Source: Candidatus Peribacteria bacterium
Lineage (GTDB): Bacteria > Patescibacteriota > Gracilibacteria > Peribacterales > Peribacteraceae
Length of the DNA: 64,000 bases
Reading direction: 5' to 3'
Assembly (NCBI GenBank): GCA_020632295.1
Contig: JACKFU010000001.1
Coordinates: 372,001 to 436,000, forward strand
In this document: piece by piece, positions 1 through 8,079 of the stretch
Numbering within the stretch: the stretch's first letter is position 1
Layout: every line of letters starts with the position of its first letter
The notes under the pieces: generated by a model
What the model was told of the DNA's origin: nothing
Seen by the model: only the letters and a program-made list of their open reading frames with translations
Databases searched by the model: none
Program-made: the position numbers and the translations under genes

Positions 1-987
1 GTAGATGAGCACGTCTTTTGGGATGGTGCGAGACAGAAGATGCAAGGATACTTCCTGGTCGACAAATGCTCCTGCCATTGGGCAGGTGGAACATTCAGGT
101 TGATATTGTAGCGGATAGTAGATGTAATCTTTTTCAAAGTCAGGTTTGACTGCATGCTTGTCATAGAAGACGCACAGATCTCTTTGCAGTCGTGCACTTC
201 GTAGTTTCTGGATTCTACGAATCCAGTCCTTTGTCGAGAGGAGTGTTGGCATCCAGTGTAGTAGTGCATTTGGCGCACCAAGGATGTTACTGAAAAACTT
301 CTGCCATATCGTTTTTGGTTTTATGGGATAGATGACAGAGAGTTGCCCTTCAAGCTGAGTTTGGGTTTTGTAGTAGAGTTCTAGCTGATCGCTGAGCATT
401 TCATCGTGTGTGTTTTCTTTGCAAATTTCTTCAAAACGGTCACGGAGATCTGCGGAAGATTCTTCGATATCTGTCTGCAGGAAAAATGTATCTCGAATAG
501 GGGTTGCATGCGCGAAGATAGTCGGAATTTTTTTGTACTTACAGAGTGCGTAGATAATGTGGTCTGGCATTTCGTGCGGTAGCGTTGAAGACAACAGAAT
601 ATTGATGTCATGACGATCCAGAAAATCATTCCAGAAGCGTAGGTGCTTTAAATAGAGCTGTTTTCGCTTGAGGTAGGGAATTGTGCGTGCAAACTCATGA
701 CGTACGAGCATGTACATGAAGAGCGATTCTGCATCGCGCATTGCTTCGATTAACTCTTCATCGATTGGTTGGAGCATTGCATGGTCCACATTTTTATAAA
801 TGCCATGGCGCACATCCATTGAGACGAACTGTGGCTGGGCATCGCTTGGTACGGATGGATATGTTGTATGAGATGTTCCAAGACTTGCACAGAATGCAAA
901 AGGAACCTCTTTCATAATGTTCTTCAGCCCATTCTGAGTTACATCACAATTAAACCGTAATAGGAGCGCGCGCAGTGGTGATTGCAT
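1..987 (-). CDS. capsule-polysaccharide-type protein, partial (C-terminus off window)
   Basis: The frame is open from an ATG at 987 down to base 1 without a stop (329 codons), so the 3' end lies outside the window. The start shares one base with the stop of the upstream isomerase gene (TGATG), so the pair is translationally coupled. Near residues 290-300 the stretch YYPLQYQPECST resembles the PLxxQPE motif of capsule polysaccharide biosynthesis proteins (KpsC/KpsS-like Kdo transferases and relatives). The N-terminal half gives no motif I recognise. Its place at the end of a CMP-sugar operon fits a transferase or surface-carbohydrate role. Family call by motif only. Confidence 0.7.
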   Translation of the reverse strand, partial: MQSPLRALLLRFNCDVTQNGLKNIMKEVPFAFCASLGTSHTTYPSVPSDAQPQFVSMDVRHGIYKNVDHAMLQPIDEELIEAMRDAESLFMYMLVRHEFARTIPYLKRKQLYLKHLRFWNDFLDRHDINILLSSTLPHEMPDHIIYALCKYKKIPTIFAHATPIRDTFFLQTDIEESSADLRDRFEEICKENTHDEMLSDQLELYYKTQTQLEGQLSVIYPIKPKTIWQKFFSNILGAPNALLHWMPTLLSTKDWIRRIQKLRSARLQRDLCVFYDKHAVKPDFEKDYIYYPLQYQPECSTCPMAGAFVDQEVSLHLLSRTIPKDVLIY

Positions 988-1574
988 CAGGATGTAGGAT
1001 AGAGGCTGCGTTCAACAAGTTCACAAAGCATGTGCTCGATAGCAAGATGCGCCTCCTGTGTACACTGCGTGTCATCACCAGAAACAGCAATGATACAATC
1101 TGCATCCGTATGTAGCCCTGTCCTTCCTGTGAGTCCAATAACTCGCATCCCTTTCTTCTTTGCTACTTTGCATGCTTCAATGACATTAGTTGATGATCCA
1201 CTTGTGCTAATACCAAGGAGAACGTCACCTGAATTTCCAATTCCTTCTACCTGCCTAGCAAAGATACCCTCGAAATGCATATCGTTGCTGTATGCAGTAA
1301 GAAACGATGTGTCTGTTGTTAGGGCGATTGCAGGAATTGCAGGACGGTCGTGATCTCGGTGAAGTCTGCTCATCAATTCTGCTGCTACATGCTGTGCATC
1401 AGCAGCACTACCTCCGTTTCCACAGATAAGGAGTTTTCCTCCATTCTTGAATGAAGTTACCAGTAGATCCGTCGCAACGAGAATGTCTGTTGTATTTTCT
1501 AGTTCTACGCGTTCAAATGTCTCCCTACTATGCATGAGATGCTCTTTCACGGTATTAAGACGTTTATCATTCAT
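987..1574 (-). CDS. gmhA: SIS-domain sugar-phosphate isomerase, GmhA-like
   Basis: About 195 aa, the usual length for phosphoheptose isomerase. The phosphosugar-binding loop CGNGGSAADAQHVAAEL and the later GISTSGSSTNVIEA segment are typical of GmhA, which converts sedoheptulose 7-phosphate to a heptose 7-phosphate. ATG 1574 gives the normal GmhA N-terminus; ATG 1583 is possible, and longer versions would run into the NeuB gene that ends at 1594. It lies in an operon with a NeuB-like synthase, a KdsC-like phosphatase and a cytidylyltransferase. There an SIS isomerase would supply the sugar phosphate, as KdsD does in Kdo synthesis. The true substrate is not visible from sequence. Confidence 0.85.
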   Translation of the reverse strand: MNDKRLNTVKEHLMHSRETFERVELENTTDILVATDLLVTSFKNGGKLLICGNGGSAADAQHVAAELMSRLHRDHDRPAIPAIALTTDTSFLTAYSNDMHFEGIFARQVEGIGNSGDVLLGISTSGSSTNVIEACKVAKKKGMRVIGLTGRTGLHTDADCIIAVSGDDTQCTQEAHLAIEHMLCELVERSLYPTS

Positions 1575-1593
1575 TGTATACATTCGGTAAAAC

Positions 1594-2472
1594 TTACTTG
1601 CGTCGCAGTTTTTGCATGATAGGGATTTCGCTATCGTATACACGTTTCTTTCCGTCACCCTTTGCAATTTCCCATGCACGAATATCTTTTACTAGTCGTG
1701 TCATGCCTTGTGGTTCTACGGATGCTGCCTGATCACTCCCCCACATAGATCGATCAAGTGTAATGTGACGTTCTATCATACATGCTCCGAGTACTGCAGC
1801 AGCAAAACTTGTTGAGAGACCAACTTCGTGACCGGAATATCCGATTGGCACCGGATATCGATCTATCAATGTTTGAATGACCGCAAGGTTGAGCTCCTCG
1901 AGAGCAGCAGGATACGTACTTGTCGAGTGCATAATCATGAGGTCATCTGTACCTAGCACTTCTACTGCGTGGTCAATCTGTTCCATAGTACTCATTCCTG
2001 TTGAAATGATAATAGGCTTTCCCTTTGTACGGTGATGACGCAGAAGTTCATCATCGGTAAGAGATGCAGAGGCAATCTTAAAACATGGAGGATTAAATGC
2101 ATCTATGAAATCCACTGATGCCTCGTCCCAACATGATGCGAGCCACAAAATTCCTTTTTGTTTACAGTAGGCATTAATCTCTTCATATTCTTTTGTACCA
2201 AATTCAAGTCCACGTTTGAGGTCCCCGTTTGTAAGACCAAATGGATTTTCTCGTTCACGTGCAAGGTCTTCTTCCGTGTACACAACATCTACAGTTCTCT
2301 TTTGAAATTTTACTGCATCACACTGGGCATTTACCGCATTATCAATGAGCTGTTTTGCAATGGCAAGATCGCCATTATGATTAATTCCAATTTCAGCAAT
2401 AATAAAGCACGGATGACCCGGTCCGATCTCATGATTTGCTACCTTTACAGTATTGGCTGCAGATGTATTCAT
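1594..2472 (-). CDS. neuB: NeuB-like sialic/nonulosonic acid synthase lacking the SAF domain
   Basis: 292 aa. The TIM barrel of the NeuB family is complete: IAEIGINHNGD near the N-terminus, DAVKFQKR, FKIASASLTDDELL, IISTGMST, the metal/substrate segment GYSGHEVG and IERHITLDRSMWGSDQAAS. Family members condense phosphoenolpyruvate with an amino sugar to give a nine-carbon acid. The usual C-terminal SAF (antifreeze-like) domain of about 60 residues is absent: the protein stops at KLRRK, exactly where the linker to that domain normally starts. The next frame encodes the GmhA-like gene, not a displaced SAF domain. So this is a naturally short synthase, not a frameshift. Confidence 0.88.
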   Translation of the reverse strand: MNTSAANTVKVANHEIGPGHPCFIIAEIGINHNGDLAIAKQLIDNAVNAQCDAVKFQKRTVDVVYTEEDLARERENPFGLTNGDLKRGLEFGTKEYEEINAYCKQKGILWLASCWDEASVDFIDAFNPPCFKIASASLTDDELLRHHRTKGKPIIISTGMSTMEQIDHAVEVLGTDDLMIMHSTSTYPAALEELNLAVIQTLIDRYPVPIGYSGHEVGLSTSFAAAVLGACMIERHITLDRSMWGSDQAASVEPQGMTRLVKDIRAWEIAKGDGKKRVYDSEIPIMQKLRRK

Positions 2473-2502
2473 GTAGCTAGGGTGCCTGAGAGGTGATTAC
2501 CT

Positions 2503-2517
2503 GTCCATTGAATGGAC
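2503..2517. other. palindromic hairpin between SDR and neuB
   Basis: GTCCATTGAATGGAC is a perfect inverted repeat in the 52-bp gap between the SDR stop and the neuB start. It has no T-run, so it is not an obvious terminator. It may be a processing or pausing hairpin inside the operon mRNA. Confidence 0.4.
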
Positions 2518-2524
2518 TAGTAAA

Positions 2525-3286
2525 TTACCAACAGCTGCGTCCACCGTCTATGACCAGATTTTGCCCTGTCATATAGGAAGATGCGTCAGAACAAAGAAAG
2601 ACAACTGCCCCCTCGTATTCCGATTCATTTGCCATGCGTTCGAGAGGAATACGGGAAGCAATTTGGTCAAGAAAGGCTTTTGGCTGACTTGCCTCGATGC
2701 CACCCGGAGAGAGTGCGTTTACGCGGATGTGGGGGGCATAGTACGTTGCAAAGTACCGCGTGAGACCAATAAGTCCTGTTTTTACAACAGAGTATGTTAT
2801 GGGTTTTACAGGTTGCTCTGCATCTTTTATTCCATCTTGTTTGTAGAGTCTCTGGTCGGGTGCGATTACGGAAAGATCGGATGCTATATTTAGAATCACG
2901 CCGGATTTCTGCTGCATCATCTGTCCTCCGAAGATCTGACAACAATGAAATGCACCGAGTAGTCCTACATTCATGTCATCGTTCCACTGATCAATAGGAA
3001 AGTTCTCAACGCGTGAGAGAGCTTTAGACCCATCTTCCACCTTTGGATTATTTGCAGCGTTATTGATAAGAATGTCGATACGACCATGTTGATTAAGAAC
3101 ATCTTCACATACACGTTCTACTGCACTTCGATCAGTGATGTCTGCTTGCATGTCACCACCTTGAATATCAACTGTGATGGGAATTCCTCCTGCGCTAGCA
3201 ATAGCCTTGCAGTGATGCTTTCCAAGCAGACCAGCTCCTCCGGTAACAATTGCTATTCGTCCTGTGAGGTCAAAATACGGTAGCAT
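2525..3286 (-). CDS. short-chain dehydrogenase/reductase of sugar-acid cluster
   Basis: 253 aa, classical SDR. The NAD(P)-binding motif TGGAGLLGKHH is near residue 15, LINNAANN near 90, the catalytic YxxxK is in YSVVKTGL, and the C-terminus ends in the family-typical segment GQNLVIDGG. A set of SDRs of this kind (PtmA-like) sits in legionaminic-acid and flagellar-sugar clusters, which suits the NeuB neighbour, but the substrate cannot be read from sequence. The start has TACACT (3293-3298) six bases upstream, overlapping the end of the preceding gene, so an internal leaderless promoter is likely. Confidence 0.85.
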   Translation of the reverse strand: MLPYFDLTGRIAIVTGGAGLLGKHHCKAIASAGGIPITVDIQGGDMQADITDRSAVERVCEDVLNQHGRIDILINNAANNPKVEDGSKALSRVENFPIDQWNDDMNVGLLGAFHCCQIFGGQMMQQKSGVILNIASDLSVIAPDQRLYKQDGIKDAEQPVKPITYSVVKTGLIGLTRYFATYYAPHIRVNALSPGGIEASQPKAFLDQIASRIPLERMANESEYEGAVVFLCSDASSYMTGQNLVIDGGRSCW

Positions 3287-3298
3287 GAGATGAGTGTA

Positions 3299-4126
3299 TC
3301 AGATGTCTCTTGTCCATTGCTTTGCAAATTCCCGATATTCTTTTAGGAGTGATACCTCGTCTCTATCGTCTTCCCTGGCTGCTTGGAGTGTATAGAGGCC
3401 ATCAAAATTGATTGCACTGAGTTCTACTGCAACACACGCAAAATCTGTATCACCAGTACCAAGTTTCACGGTTGTTCCTCCTTTGATGCGGTCTTTGATA
3501 TGTACACTTCCAATACGGCTTCCGTATGCTGCGAACTCTATACGTGGGTCATATCCTAATGCTGCACTATTCCCAGTGTCATACGTGACACGTATGCGAG
3601 GATGATCGAGTAGTGTAAGCAGTTGGCGAAATGTATCTGGATCGAGTGATGTTTCTAGATGTAATTCGAGTGATAACCTCTCGAGGTCGGGGAGTACTTG
3701 TGTTAATGCATCGACAACCTGCTTCATTTCCGCATCTGTCTGTATTGCAGAGTTATCTAGTAGCGGAATACCAATGTGTCTAGCACCGATTTTTTGCGTT
3801 TGCCCTAAAAGGAACCGCAGTAAGGCAATACGCTCAGTTCGCTGTGTTTCTGTACAGCGAATCAGCGGCTCTTCCATAAAGGTATCTGCACATACAGAGG
3901 GAATAGTGATGTTGTGTTTCTGCATGAGCTGTTTAAGCTCCTGTATACCATCGTCAGTTCTGAGCGGATTCGTTGTTGCGCCATATGTATCATCAATCCA
4001 TTCGATTGCAGGAATACCTGCCTCCACTGCACGTTGAAATTCTTCACGCCACTGCAACACTGGAAAGCATTGAATACGCCCATCTTCCATAGGACTTAAG
4101 CGGCCTTGCATGTAGGCGAGCTTCAT
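3299..4126 (-). CDS. TIM-barrel sugar phosphate isomerase/epimerase
   Basis: 275 aa of the xylose-isomerase-like (AP endonuclease 2) TIM-barrel family. The N-terminal MQGRLSPMEDG is a recurring signature of isomerase/epimerase-like proteins in surface-sugar clusters. Further landmarks are AIEWIDD, LSLELHLE, VTYDTGNSAALG and SVHIKDR, which supply the metal-binding Glu, Asp and His set. The start lies two bases after the stop of the HAD gene. It probably rearranges a sugar or sugar acid intermediate of the NeuB pathway. The exact reaction is unknown. Confidence 0.75.
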   Translation of the reverse strand: MKLAYMQGRLSPMEDGRIQCFPVLQWREEFQRAVEAGIPAIEWIDDTYGATTNPLRTDDGIQELKQLMQKHNITIPSVCADTFMEEPLIRCTETQRTERIALLRFLLGQTQKIGARHIGIPLLDNSAIQTDAEMKQVVDALTQVLPDLERLSLELHLETSLDPDTFRQLLTLLDHPRIRVTYDTGNSAALGYDPRIEFAAYGSRIGSVHIKDRIKGGTTVKLGTGDTDFACVAVELSAINFDGLYTLQAAREDDRDEVSLLKEYREFAKQWTRDI

Positions 4127-4128
4127 TG

Positions 4129-4602
4129 CTATTTTCGGGCGGCGAGTAGCTTGTCACAAAATTCCCGTACAGCGCCGTCGCCACCTTTCTTTTTCAGTAC
4201 TATTTTGGCCGCACTAAGAACATCGGGATGTGCGTCGGCCACTACAACGGGGAACCCGACAAATTGCAAACACGCTAAATCGTTTGTGTCGTTACCCAGG
4301 TAGGCAACGTGCTTGGGGTCAATCTTCTGCTCGTTGAGATATGCCTCCAAGTAGCTGCGTTTGTCCCCGATGCCCTGGTGGCAGGGGATCTGCAACTTTT
4401 TGCAACGTGCGGCAACAACAGGATGTTTTTCTGTTGAGAGAACCATCATGGGCATTCCTGCGTTACGCAATGCATCAATCCCAAGTCCATCAGAACGATT
4501 TACTTCGACGTACTCACTGCCATCGGCAAATACTTTGACAGTGTTATCCGTCATCACCCCGTCGAAGTCGAAGACAGCCAGTTGAATATCAGAAGGCCAC
4601 AT
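4129..4602 (-). CDS. KdsC-like HAD phosphatase
   Basis: HAD-superfamily C0-type phosphatase. Motif I is AVFDFDGVMTDN near the N-terminus, motif II is MVLSTEKH, motif III contributes the Lys in GIGDKRSYL, and motif IV is YLGNDTNDLACLQ. At about 157 aa it matches KdsC and the phosphatase domain fused to some NeuA proteins. These remove the phosphate from Kdo-8-phosphate or a nonulosonate 9-phosphate before CMP activation. ATG 4602 follows the upstream stop by four bases; ATG 4623 would overlap that gene by 17 bp and is also possible. Its position between isomerase and synthase genes supports this role. Confidence 0.82.
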   Translation of the reverse strand: MWPSDIQLAVFDFDGVMTDNTVKVFADGSEYVEVNRSDGLGIDALRNAGMPMMVLSTEKHPVVAARCKKLQIPCHQGIGDKRSYLEAYLNEQKIDPKHVAYLGNDTNDLACLQFVGFPVVVADAHPDVLSAAKIVLKKKGGDGAVREFCDKLLAARK

Positions 4603-4606
4603 AGGA

Positions 4607-5593
4607 TTACTTGGTGTTTGCATGAACTTTTTTACCATCTTTTGCATCCGCAACGTACTGCGTATCCCAGTTTTTTGGATCTACTTGAAGTGGATCATCA
4701 ATAGCAAGCTTTCGTAATTGTTGCAAAACCTCTTCATGAAGAGGGCCATCGGCAATTGCCGCTGCAGCAACCTCTAGGTTTTTTACTTTATTGCTTCCCA
4801 CAAGAACTGTACTCACTTCGGGTTGTGAGAACGCAAATCGAATCGCAAGACTCGGTAGCGTTGTGCCGAGTTTTTTGGCAATATCTTCTGCTGCATCTGC
4901 ATTGGATACAAGAGGTTTGAGTGATGGAGCAAGACTTGTTCGTGCCGGTGTGAGTGCACCTTTTAAGAGAACGGAACGATTAATGATTCCAATATTATGT
5001 TTGTAAGCTTCTGCAAATACTGTGTTATACATCCGTTGATCGAGGATGCTTGCTGCAAGTTGCAATGTATCAAAATTCCCATCTTCGATTGCTGCCAATG
5101 GCGCCTCCGTTCCTCTTGTAGAGATGCCGAAGTACTGCAGCTTTCCTTCGGCTTTGAGGGTGTTCATTATTCCTGAAATGAGTCCTGAGCGGATCTGCTC
5201 TGCAGATCCACCATGTACTTGTACAAGTGGAATCGATTCTAGGTGAAGCTTTTTAAGGCTCTGCTCGACTTCGTTGCGAAACTGCGATGCAAGTTCCTCC
5301 TCTGTAATGTCTTCGCCGCGATCGAGAACATGCCCGCACTTTGTCGAGACAATGATACTGTCTCTTTTTGCAATGCCCGATGCGCCAATTCGCTCTTCTG
5401 CAGCACCGTAAAAATGCCCTGTATCAATGAAGGTTATTCCCAAGTCTACTGCACGGTGCAGTAGGTTGATTGCCTCCTTCTCTGATGGCATGTTTCTATC
5501 ACCAATACCGTAGACGTAGCCAATTTCTGTTGTCCCTAGTCCAAGTGCACTCACAGTGAGTTCGGTTCTTCCTAGTATACGTTGTGGTATCAT
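4607..5593 (-). CDS. aldo-keto reductase
   Basis: 328 aa, AKR superfamily. The catalytic tetrad can be seen: Asp in FIDTGHFYG, Tyr in the same motif, Lys in IIVSTKCGH, and His in LVQVHGG. The cofactor region near the C-terminus reads TVLVGSNKVKNLE. The ATG overlaps the cytidylyltransferase stop (ATGA), so the two are coupled. AKRs of this type occur in polysaccharide clusters and can act on sugar aldehydes or ketones. The substrate here is unknown. Confidence 0.85.
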   Translation of the reverse strand: MIPQRILGRTELTVSALGLGTTEIGYVYGIGDRNMPSEKEAINLLHRAVDLGITFIDTGHFYGAAEERIGASGIAKRDSIIVSTKCGHVLDRGEDITEEELASQFRNEVEQSLKKLHLESIPLVQVHGGSAEQIRSGLISGIMNTLKAEGKLQYFGISTRGTEAPLAAIEDGNFDTLQLAASILDQRMYNTVFAEAYKHNIGIINRSVLLKGALTPARTSLAPSLKPLVSNADAAEDIAKKLGTTLPSLAIRFAFSQPEVSTVLVGSNKVKNLEVAAAAIADGPLHEEVLQQLRKLAIDDPLQVDPKNWDTQYVADAKDGKKVHANTK

Positions 5594-6366
5594 GATGCAG
5601 ATTGTAACGAAGCGTAGTTGTTGCGTAAGTATTCATAGACATCCCAATCTCCACTTTCGAGAACTGCGTGAACATATTCCACATCAGAAATAACATCGAT
5701 GTCCCCAGTGTCCGGGGTAAGGAACGCAAGGATGCTATCACCATACATGCTTTCCTTTGATTCGAGTATTGTTTTTGTTTTGAGGATGTCAATGTATCCA
5801 TCAGGTTTGTACGATACGGGGAATGATTGTCTCGGAAGCCCGTGGTATTCGCTGCGTGTGTCGTGAGGGAACAGCCCCTTGAAAAACTTTCCATCCAGAT
5901 GAAATAGTTTTTGTGGAATAATGTTTGTAACATGCGCAGATCGCAAACCCGTTGCCTCTGGCATTTCTTTGAAATAAGCAAGTGCCTCGGAAATTTTTTT
6001 TGGGTCACGAAGTGGTGATGTCGGTCGAAGGAAGACGAGATATTCGGGGATGCCTCCCTCTTGCTTCTGCAGAGTCTCTAATGTGTGAACAATGAAGTCT
6101 CTATCGGTCGACGTATCTGTCGCAAGTTCATCAGGACGCAGAAATGGCACTTCTCCACCAAACTGCTCGGCAACAGCTTTGAACTGTTTAGAGTTTGTGG
6201 AGACAAGGACACGCTCGATTTCTGGTGTGAGGATTCCTGCAGCAATTGAATAGGCAAGAAGTGGAAATCCGTGAATATTGTAGATGTTCTTCTGTGGCAC
6301 GTTCTTCGAACCACTACGTGCGCCAATGATGGCGTAGGTTTTTCCAGGAAGGAAGGTCCAATCCAT
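5590..6366 (-). CDS. CMP-sugar (acylneuraminate-type) cytidylyltransferase
   Basis: About 258 aa. The N-terminal IGARSGSKNVPQKNI is the CTP-binding loop of CMP-sialic acid and CMP-legionaminate synthetases. VLVSTNSKQ, FLRPTSPLRDPKKISEAL and DTGDIDVISDVEYV follow in the right order. It would activate the sugar acid made by the NeuB/HAD pair. ATG 6366 is chosen because the CTP loop follows shortly and TATACT (6375-6380) lies eight bases upstream. It is the first gene of the operon running to the left window edge. A second, different synthetase lies at 12846. Confidence 0.85.
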   Translation of the reverse strand: MDWTFLPGKTYAIIGARSGSKNVPQKNIYNIHGFPLLAYSIAAGILTPEIERVLVSTNSKQFKAVAEQFGGEVPFLRPDELATDTSTDRDFIVHTLETLQKQEGGIPEYLVFLRPTSPLRDPKKISEALAYFKEMPEATGLRSAHVTNIIPQKLFHLDGKFFKGLFPHDTRSEYHGLPRQSFPVSYKPDGYIDILKTKTILESKESMYGDSILAFLTPDTGDIDVISDVEYVHAVLESGDWDVYEYLRNNYASLQSAS

Positions 6367-6437
6367 AGATTCGCAGTATAGGTAGTATTTTGGGGCTTTG
6401 TCTATACAACACTCTTGCTTTTCCCTATCATGCGCCC
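6367..6437. promoter_or_regulatory. divergent promoter region, cytidylyltransferase / methyltransferase
   Basis: 71-bp gap between divergent starts. Plus strand: TATACA (6403-6408), a 17-bp spacer, then TATCAT (6426-6431), six bases before ATG 6438. Minus strand: TATACT (6375-6380) eight bases before ATG 6366, with TAGACA 18 bp further upstream. Both imply transcripts starting at or next to the start codon. Confidence 0.55.
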
Positions 6438-7229
6438 ATGACAAATAATGCGCAGCTCAAGCAGTTTTACGAAGGTGTATACAAGAAGGGTGAGAAGGAT
6501 CACTACACACAATTTCGACTTCAGAAGGGTGATTTAACAGAAGAGTTTGCTGCAGTCCTTGCGACATGCGATTGGCAGGACAAGACCGTGCTTGATGTTG
6601 GTTGCGGTACAGGGGATATCTGTGCATTGATTGCTGATGCTGGTGCAGCTTCTGTTTTAGGGGTGGATTTTGCTGAAGATGGCATCGTTGAAGCGAAGCA
6701 GAAGTACAGTGCTCCTAATCTTGAATTTGTATGTGATAACATTGAGAACATTTCTGGTACCTTCGATGTCATCGTATCAATCGGAACACTTGAGCATATG
6801 GACAATCCTTTCGCTACACTCAAGCGTCTCAAGTCTATGGTGAGTAGCGGTGGGTCTATGGTGATGACATGTCCAAACTGGTTAAACCCCCGTGGGTATA
6901 TGCTTCAGGTGTTATGGCATTTGTTTAGAGCGCCTATCACTCTTGCTGATATTCATTATCTGGGCCCAGTCGATTTTATGGAATGGGCAGAGCAGTTAGA
7001 TATGGATTTAGATTGGCAAACTGTTGATTGCGAATGGGCTTCCGGAGCAAAGATGGTGAAAGATTTAGAGCGTCGACTTCCAAATGTTGCCCGAGATGCA
7101 GATTGGGATATTCCTCAAGAGCATATTGATGGCTTGCTTCAGTGGCTGCAGACAAGAGTCGTCCCCTTCAAGGATGATCGTAAACATGCCGGTGTTGCCG
7201 GTGTGTACCACCTCAAGCGAAGAGACTAA
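6438..7229 (+). CDS. class I SAM-dependent methyltransferase
   Basis: 263 aa. Motif I VLDVGCGTGDICALIADAGA is followed by GVDFAEDGIVEA (acidic end of strand 2) and FDVIVSIGTLEHMDNP (motifs II-III), the Methyltransf_11/UbiG-like layout. ATG 6438 is preferred over upstream in-frame codons because of the -10 hexamer six bases away. The stop TAA overlaps the stop of the convergent sulfotransferase (CTAA). In a glycan cluster, methylation of a sugar or glycan end is the likely job; the substrate is unknown. Confidence 0.8.
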   Translation: MTNNAQLKQFYEGVYKKGEKDHYTQFRLQKGDLTEEFAAVLATCDWQDKTVLDVGCGTGDICALIADAGAASVLGVDFAEDGIVEAKQKYSAPNLEFVCDNIENISGTFDVIVSIGTLEHMDNPFATLKRLKSMVSSGGSMVMTCPNWLNPRGYMLQVLWHLFRAPITLADIHYLGPVDFMEWAEQLDMDLDWQTVDCEWASGAKMVKDLERRLPNVARDADWDIPQEHIDGLLQWLQTRVVPFKDDRKHAGVAGVYHLKRRD

Positions 7230-8077
7230 TTATTGTAATCCCATGCCGTCACATCAATCTCTGCTTCTTTTGCTAGGAGCTTATTATTGTCTTTGTATTC
7301 ATTTGTGAGCGTTTTAAGCGTTTCCTCCTTTATTGGCACTTTCCCTCGTTTTCTATTCCATCGTCTGTTGAGCGTTTGAATAATGCTACGGATACGTTCT
7401 CCGATATTTCCGTAAGGGAGGAAAAAACGAATCACACGAGCAAGTTTGCCGAGCGTCCAGCTGAGACATGGAAACCTTACTGCATAACTTTCGTTTACTT
7501 TTGTATTGTTGTACGTGTTAAAAAATGCGGGATCCACCTCAAGAAAGGTGCAGATGTCTTGCAAGACAAAACGGGGGTCATTGCGAATATCTTTATAGAG
7601 AAATATACCTATTTGATCTTTGTTAAAGTGCTCAAGATAACGACGGTAGTATGTAATGTAATGACCTTCTTTGCGCAATGGTAGCTTGGGGTCATCCAAT
7701 GCTTTTTCGAATGAAAGGGGGGCCTCTCCCTTTTGCATGCGCAATGTGTAGTGTGATCGAGCACGATCGATTGGTTCTCGTAGAAGAACAATCAGCTTGA
7801 GGTTACTGATATTGCCCAGTGACTCTTTAATTCTCTTTGGTGCTCGCTTATCAAAAAAATAATTTACCGATACTTCACCGATGCGCTTTTCATCCTTCGC
7901 ACCTTCAAACAGTGTGCTGTACCAATCCATTCCTTTTTTGAACCGATTGTCGTAACTGAAAAACTCCGGTTCTTTCATTGGAGCAATGAATATGTTGGGG
8001 TGTGTACTGAGAACGGTGTGCAGCCATGTTGTTGCGGAGCGTGGCGTTCCGAGAACGAGAAAGTTAGGACGTGTCAT
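7226..8077 (-). CDS. PAPS-dependent sulfotransferase family protein
   Basis: About 283 aa. The 5'-phosphosulfate loop LGTPRSATTWLHTVLS is near the N-terminus and the 3'-phosphate motif LLREPIDRARSHYTLRM near residue 105. Both are hallmarks of carbohydrate sulfotransferases using 3'-phosphoadenosine-5'-phosphosulfate. ATG 8077 follows the ABC transporter stop (8080-8082) by two bases, so they form one operon. It probably sulfates an exported glycan or lipid. No PAPS synthesis genes are seen in the window. Confidence 0.8.
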   Translation of the reverse strand: MTRPNFLVLGTPRSATTWLHTVLSTHPNIFIAPMKEPEFFSYDNRFKKGMDWYSTLFEGAKDEKRIGEVSVNYFFDKRAPKRIKESLGNISNLKLIVLLREPIDRARSHYTLRMQKGEAPLSFEKALDDPKLPLRKEGHYITYYRRYLEHFNKDQIGIFLYKDIRNDPRFVLQDICTFLEVDPAFFNTYNNTKVNESYAVRFPCLSWTLGKLARVIRFFLPYGNIGERIRSIIQTLNRRWNRKRGKVPIKEETLKTLTNEYKDNNKLLAKEAEIDVTAWDYNN

Positions 8078-8079
8078 AA

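Noticed and set aside
950..1353. Extra small frames over the SIS gene and many similar short frames elsewhere
   Set aside because: Antisense or shifted shadows of strongly supported genes, with biased composition and no start signals.
1560..1680. Frameshift that removed the SAF domain of NeuB
   Set aside because: Downstream sequence in all frames codes for the GmhA-like protein or is non-protein-like; no SAF-like stretch is found.
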